Below are positions 60,481-64,000 of a stretch of 64,000 nt of DNA, in pieces. The DNA is from Podocnemis expansa (taxonomy: Eukaryota; Chordata; Testudines; Podocnemididae). The DNA lies in assembly GCA_007922195.1 (NCBI GenBank), contig ML681994.1, positions 47,352,434 to 47,416,433 on the forward strand. The letters run 5' to 3'. The notes beneath the pieces were generated by a model. The model made no database searches, was not told the DNA's origin, and saw only the letters and a program-made list of their open reading frames with translations. The number at the start of each line of letters is the position of its first letter. The stretch's first letter is position 1. Position numbers and translations under genes: made by a program.

Positions 60481-61580
60481 TATACTCTTAGCAGTAACGT
60501 AGATGTGGCCAGGATTTTGAATTTGATCTGGACATGGGAAGCTAGCAGAAGTTACAGAGCACAAGGGGATGCCTTCATCTCAGCATCTGCATTGTGTACC
60601 AGTTGCAGGCTCTAGGTGATGTGTCTGCTGCAGAACAAACACAGCACCTGACAATTAAACATTACCCCCAGCTGCATGGCAATATGATATGGCTCTTTTG
60701 GGGGATTTGTTGCAAAATAAAATGAGTCTCTGGGCTCATAATTTGTGTTTTAGGCTTCCCTCAGATTCAATATAAAATAGCTGGAATATTAGAAAAAGGG
60801 TTATAATACACACAAATGAGGACTGAACTATCACAGTGAGCACAAAAAAAAAAAAAAAAAAAAAGCAAGCCACTTTTGCCTCACCTTGGAAGGAGACAAG
60901 AAACATTTTTTTTCCCCACAGCAGTCTTGCCTGAGGCTAGTCTTCTAGTCTGGCTGCTGAAGAAGAGCCTCAAGAAAGGATTACATGCCCCTGGCTGCCT
61001 TTTCTAATATGTGTCCCCCCCTTTCTCTTTTCTAGGGAGCAGAGAGGGTAAAGGAAGGAGGTTTAATTGAAAAATGCCTGCTTGAGAAAGAACAGGGATC
61101 ATGAACTCTCTCCATGATGGGGACCTGCAGGAAGGAACCAGTCAAGCTTTGTTAAAGCTCGTTTCACCTCAAGCTGGAAGTGATCAGCAGCATTCAGCTA
61201 TGCTCATATGCTACTCTGCCATTCTCCCCTTTTCCAATGGTGTATTTTATGAGGCTAATCCAATAATTTCAGTAGAAATAGATCCAAACAGGATATCTTA
61301 CAAAGTTCTTTGTTCTCAGGTGGTGAAAGTTGAACAGATTTCCTCCAGTTCCCCCTTGGGAGTTTCATATCATGTTGCCCATTGATCCACTATGTTGCCC
61401 ATCTCACACTGACTGTGGAGACAGCCTCACTTATCTTTTCTCTGATAGAACTGACAATGAATACAAGTCAGTCACTCTTCTTTAGAAGACCACAGAAGAG
61501 GATTGGAACATCATATCAGAAAGTTACTTAGAATAAATTCATTGCCATTCTGGGCTAAAATTCAGCGCAGATTCAAATTT
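60481..61580. other. Unassigned sequence with a poly-A run
   Basis: A 21-base A run lies at 60844-60864. The sequence before it is not recognisable as a SINE or retrocopy. The 61101-61385 frame (94 codons) lacks domain features. Confidence 0.5.
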
Positions 61581-61584
61581 TTTG

Positions 61585-61642
61585 GCAGGGGGTTGGACTA
61601 GATGACCTCATGAGGTCCCTTTCAACCTTATGATTCTATGAA
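61585..61642 (+). repeat. CR1 3' end, plus orientation
   Basis: The run gggggttggactagatgacc, tcatgaggtccctttcaacc and ttatgattctatga is the CR1 3' end with its ATTCTATG-type tail. It is opposite in orientation to the other CR1 copies here. Confidence 0.85.
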
Positions 61643-62040
61643 ATTATCAGAGCTCTATTCTGGTTTTATGTTTCCATTAACATGTTTTTTCCACAGTCTG
61701 AGGTTTTTACATTCTGTCCAAAAGTGATTTAAATCTATAGTGATTGCAAGGAATATCTTCCCAAGTTGCTTTTTAAAATCATCATCAACATTGGATTCCA
61801 GATCAGAGTGATGAAAAGCCATAAACGACAACAGGTTGTGATGGCTATTGTGGTATCCATTAATCAAAAGGAACATAATGCTAACCAGAATAACTCATCT
61901 TTACAGTGAAATGCAAACAGCACAGCAAGAGACACAGTAATATCTGAAAAGTTGAATAAATATGTTTTAAATAGAAGCATGATGTGTCAGGTTAATTTGA
62001 AATTTTGCATATTTGGTTATATAGCCAGTGAATCATAAAG

Positions 62041-62175
62041 CCCCTGATTCAGAAATATATCTAAAAGCATAGACTTAACTTCATTCCTGTTCAACAAAGC
62101 ATTTAAGTGCAGACTTAGGTTCTATTGACTTCACTAGATCTTAAGTACATGCTTAAACAGTTTGGAACTTGATCC
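62041..62175. mobile_element. Short foldback remnant
   Basis: cccctgattcag at the left and acttgatcc at the right flank a palindromic core (aaagcatttaagtgcagact ... cttaagtacatgcttaaaca) with a central ttgacttcac block. This matches the common reptile palindromic element of the gcacatgcttaag type, and is related to the 40602 remnant. Confidence 0.6.
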
Positions 62176-62879
62176 AAAGCTCATTTAAATCAGTTGAGGG
62201 TCTTCCCACTGTCTGTATAGGGAGGTACTGCTAAGTTGGGCCAACCAAGGAAAGTTCAATGTATTTATCAAGCTAAGTAGTGACTTCAAATTTCAGCTCT
62301 TAAAAGAACCCTTATAATGATTCTGGGACATTACCAATGCTCTGCTTTTATAATAAGGCACTGTTGACTTGACTTTTCCTGAAGCTTTGAAGTTCAATTT
62401 GCCAAATACAATTTTTAGTTAATTTCACTCCTGTGGAGACAAAAAGGTTGCTCAGACCTGTCATGAGAGGTTAATACTCTGTTCTAGGGTTCTAATTCTG
62501 TTTAGTCAATTGTGCCTTTTCTGTTTGTTATACTGATTAATTTTCAGTTACAGTCCCCCAGCATAGTGATATTTAGCTGCAGTAAACTATCAGTAGATGC
62601 CTCTTTGGTGCAGACAACAAATTTGAAATGGTCACCCAGCTATTATTGCTTTAATGTGGAAAACTTACTCTGGGCCAAAGCCTGATCTCAGTGAAGTCCT
62701 TGTTGATTTATCATTGTCTTCACTGGAAAAAGAAGCAGGCCCTGACTGCCTGATCAAAAAGCCCACTGAAATTAAAGAATGGGAATGATGTTATTGTTTA
62801 AGTACTGAAAGTATTCACTGACACAGCCCTCTAGAAATGGCATGGAACTGGGTGGCATGGGACCTGAGGTTTACATCCT

Positions 62880-63015
62880 TCTGACCACTGATGTCCCGTT
62901 TGAGAGTCTGCCTCTTTGAGACCCAGTTCCTCAGAGATAAAAATAGGAATACTAATGTTTGCCCACTTTTCTAAAGCACTTCAAAATCTACAGATGAAAG
63001 CATTAGGCACGATGG
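62880..63015 (+). repeat. MIR/CORE-type SINE remnant
   Basis: ctctttgagacccagttcct, cagagataaaaataggaata and ctaaagcacttcaaaatcta follow the order of a plus-oriented MIR-like core and tail. It is diverged. Confidence 0.55.
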
Positions 63016-63059
63016 AGAACACTGTGACAACAAAAAGAATTCTCCATCCTCTATCACTG

Positions 63060-64000
63060 TGCTGAACTTTCCTAGCTAAGCCTAGAGGAGGCTAAAACAA
63101 ATAAAAGCCCTCTTAGGTGCACCGTTTATATGGGCCATTAGGTGTAGGTTAGTTACAGTCTGCTTATGTACCTACACAGTGCCCAGGTCCTGACATTCTT
63201 AGATGGCTACCATCCTCATCGCCTCAGTTAGGAATCTACACAAGGATCTGTTTTAGCCTTCTCTATATTCCTTTATTGTTTCATAGCATTTCCTCTTTGT
63301 AGTACAAAGTGAGAGCCTAAGACACAAGGCTAGCATAACAGGCTAAAAAGGAAGCCTGAGACCTGGAAAACTAAAGCAGGATACAAAATCCAAGTTAAAG
63401 TCTGGTCAAGGACATAGAAAAATCGGAGTAGTCTGTAAAGAGTCATGGAAATTAACAGTAGCTAGCTAAAATTCAGATGCACCTGGTATTTTGCTACTTT
63501 AAGAAGTTATAAATAGAAAGTACTGGGACATCAAGGTAGTAGCCCTAGGACTTGACATCACTGAAGAGTTAACAGGGACCATTTGACCTTTTAATGTTGT
63601 AATAATATGATATATGTTTTGGTCCAATCCCCCATACATGGAGGTGGGGAGCACTAGGTGCCATCGGAGGATGACAATTACCTATGTAACAGGGGCCACA
63701 GTGAAATCTGTCTATGAGACTGTATAAAAATGGAGGTCAGGGGGAGAAGCTTTGTCCAGTCAAGGGGATGACAGACAACTCTGCTGTCAAGGGAGCTGTT
63801 CCATTGCATCAGGGCACATGTATCTGAAGTATACTTATAGAATGAAAGTTGCTTCTTATTGTGCTTCTTTTCACTATGCCTGGCCAGAGTGCCCTCATTC
63901 TCATTGGGTTTGTGGTTTTGCAATTCATTCAATCATGATTAGGTGTCTTGGTTAATTGTGCAGACTAGGATAGCCTACAGATGGGGAACTCATGTACGCA
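63060..64000. other. Unassigned sequence, no gene seen
   Basis: No gene or recognisable repeat was found. The paired frames at 63678-63955 have no domain character. Confidence 0.5.

Noticed and set aside
60844..60864. Poly-A tail of a processed retrocopy
   Set aside because: No recognisable transcript-like sequence precedes it, and no flanking duplication was seen.
1..64000. CRISPR arrays, prokaryotic operons, tRNA or rRNA genes
   Set aside because: The direct repeats present are vertebrate transposons and microsatellites. The tRNA-like boxes at 6396-6528 and 47379 belong to repeat elements and do not form a full tRNA fold.

Overview
This window reads as vertebrate nuclear DNA, most likely from a turtle (a soft-shelled turtle would fit; a crocodilian is less likely). 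The basis is recognition of repeat families by eye: CR1 LINE 3' ends and antisense CR1 bodies, Penelope-like elements (PLEs) carrying a GIY-YIG domain, MIR/CORE-type tRNA-derived SINE remnants, many short hAT-like foldback elements, and an AT-rich background with microsatellites. I find no convincing host gene. Almost every open frame is short and random-looking. The one long frame (58610-59782) belongs to a PLE. The window is therefore best read as an intergenic or intronic repeat landscape, although small isolated exons cannot be excluded by eye.

Layout. 1-3010 holds a PLE copy folded into a ~2.1 kb inverted repeat. 3.4-12.2 kb holds old foldback elements (3473-3655, 6219-6845, 10497-10770, 12137-12230), a PLE end-derived foldback (8947-9190) and an antisense CR1 (10960-11700). 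16.9-20 kb contains a minus-strand, Gag-like LTR-element remnant (CCHC knuckle, coiled-coil tail, purine-rich tract, putative LTR start), interrupted by a PLE of a second family (17474-18158). 20.4-26.1 kb carries GC-rich hAT-like elements (20461-20984, 23506-24388, 25732-26044) and an unusual element full of the palindrome ttagttcgaactaa (24512-24891). 27.8-30.4 kb holds a PLE end fragment and a 1.1 kb PLE copy with a 13-bp target duplication. 33.0-34.3 kb is a PLE copy with a hAT-like insertion and a 41-bp internal inversion. 37.1-38.6 kb is a long antisense CR1. 38.6-46.5 kb is mostly featureless. 46.5-48.0 kb holds a short tandem repeat, a MIR-like head and a CR1 3' end. 49.1-54.9 kb holds two hAT-like elements, a MIR remnant and a 207-bp PLE foldback. 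56.4-57.1 kb looks like an antisense LTR with a TATA box. 57.5-60.5 kb is an antisense CR1 split by the best-preserved PLE (58530-60005). 60.5-64 kb has only short remnants.

The unifying theme is one PLE family (at least seven copies) that repeatedly appears with inverted ends. It ranges from 207-bp MITE-like foldbacks to a 2.1 kb hairpin. Three copies carry clear 12-13 bp target duplications, so these are insertion products rather than chance assembly. The best protein-coding copy is dead: it is 5' truncated, frameshifted, and has Asn in place of the first catalytic Asp of the reverse transcriptase.
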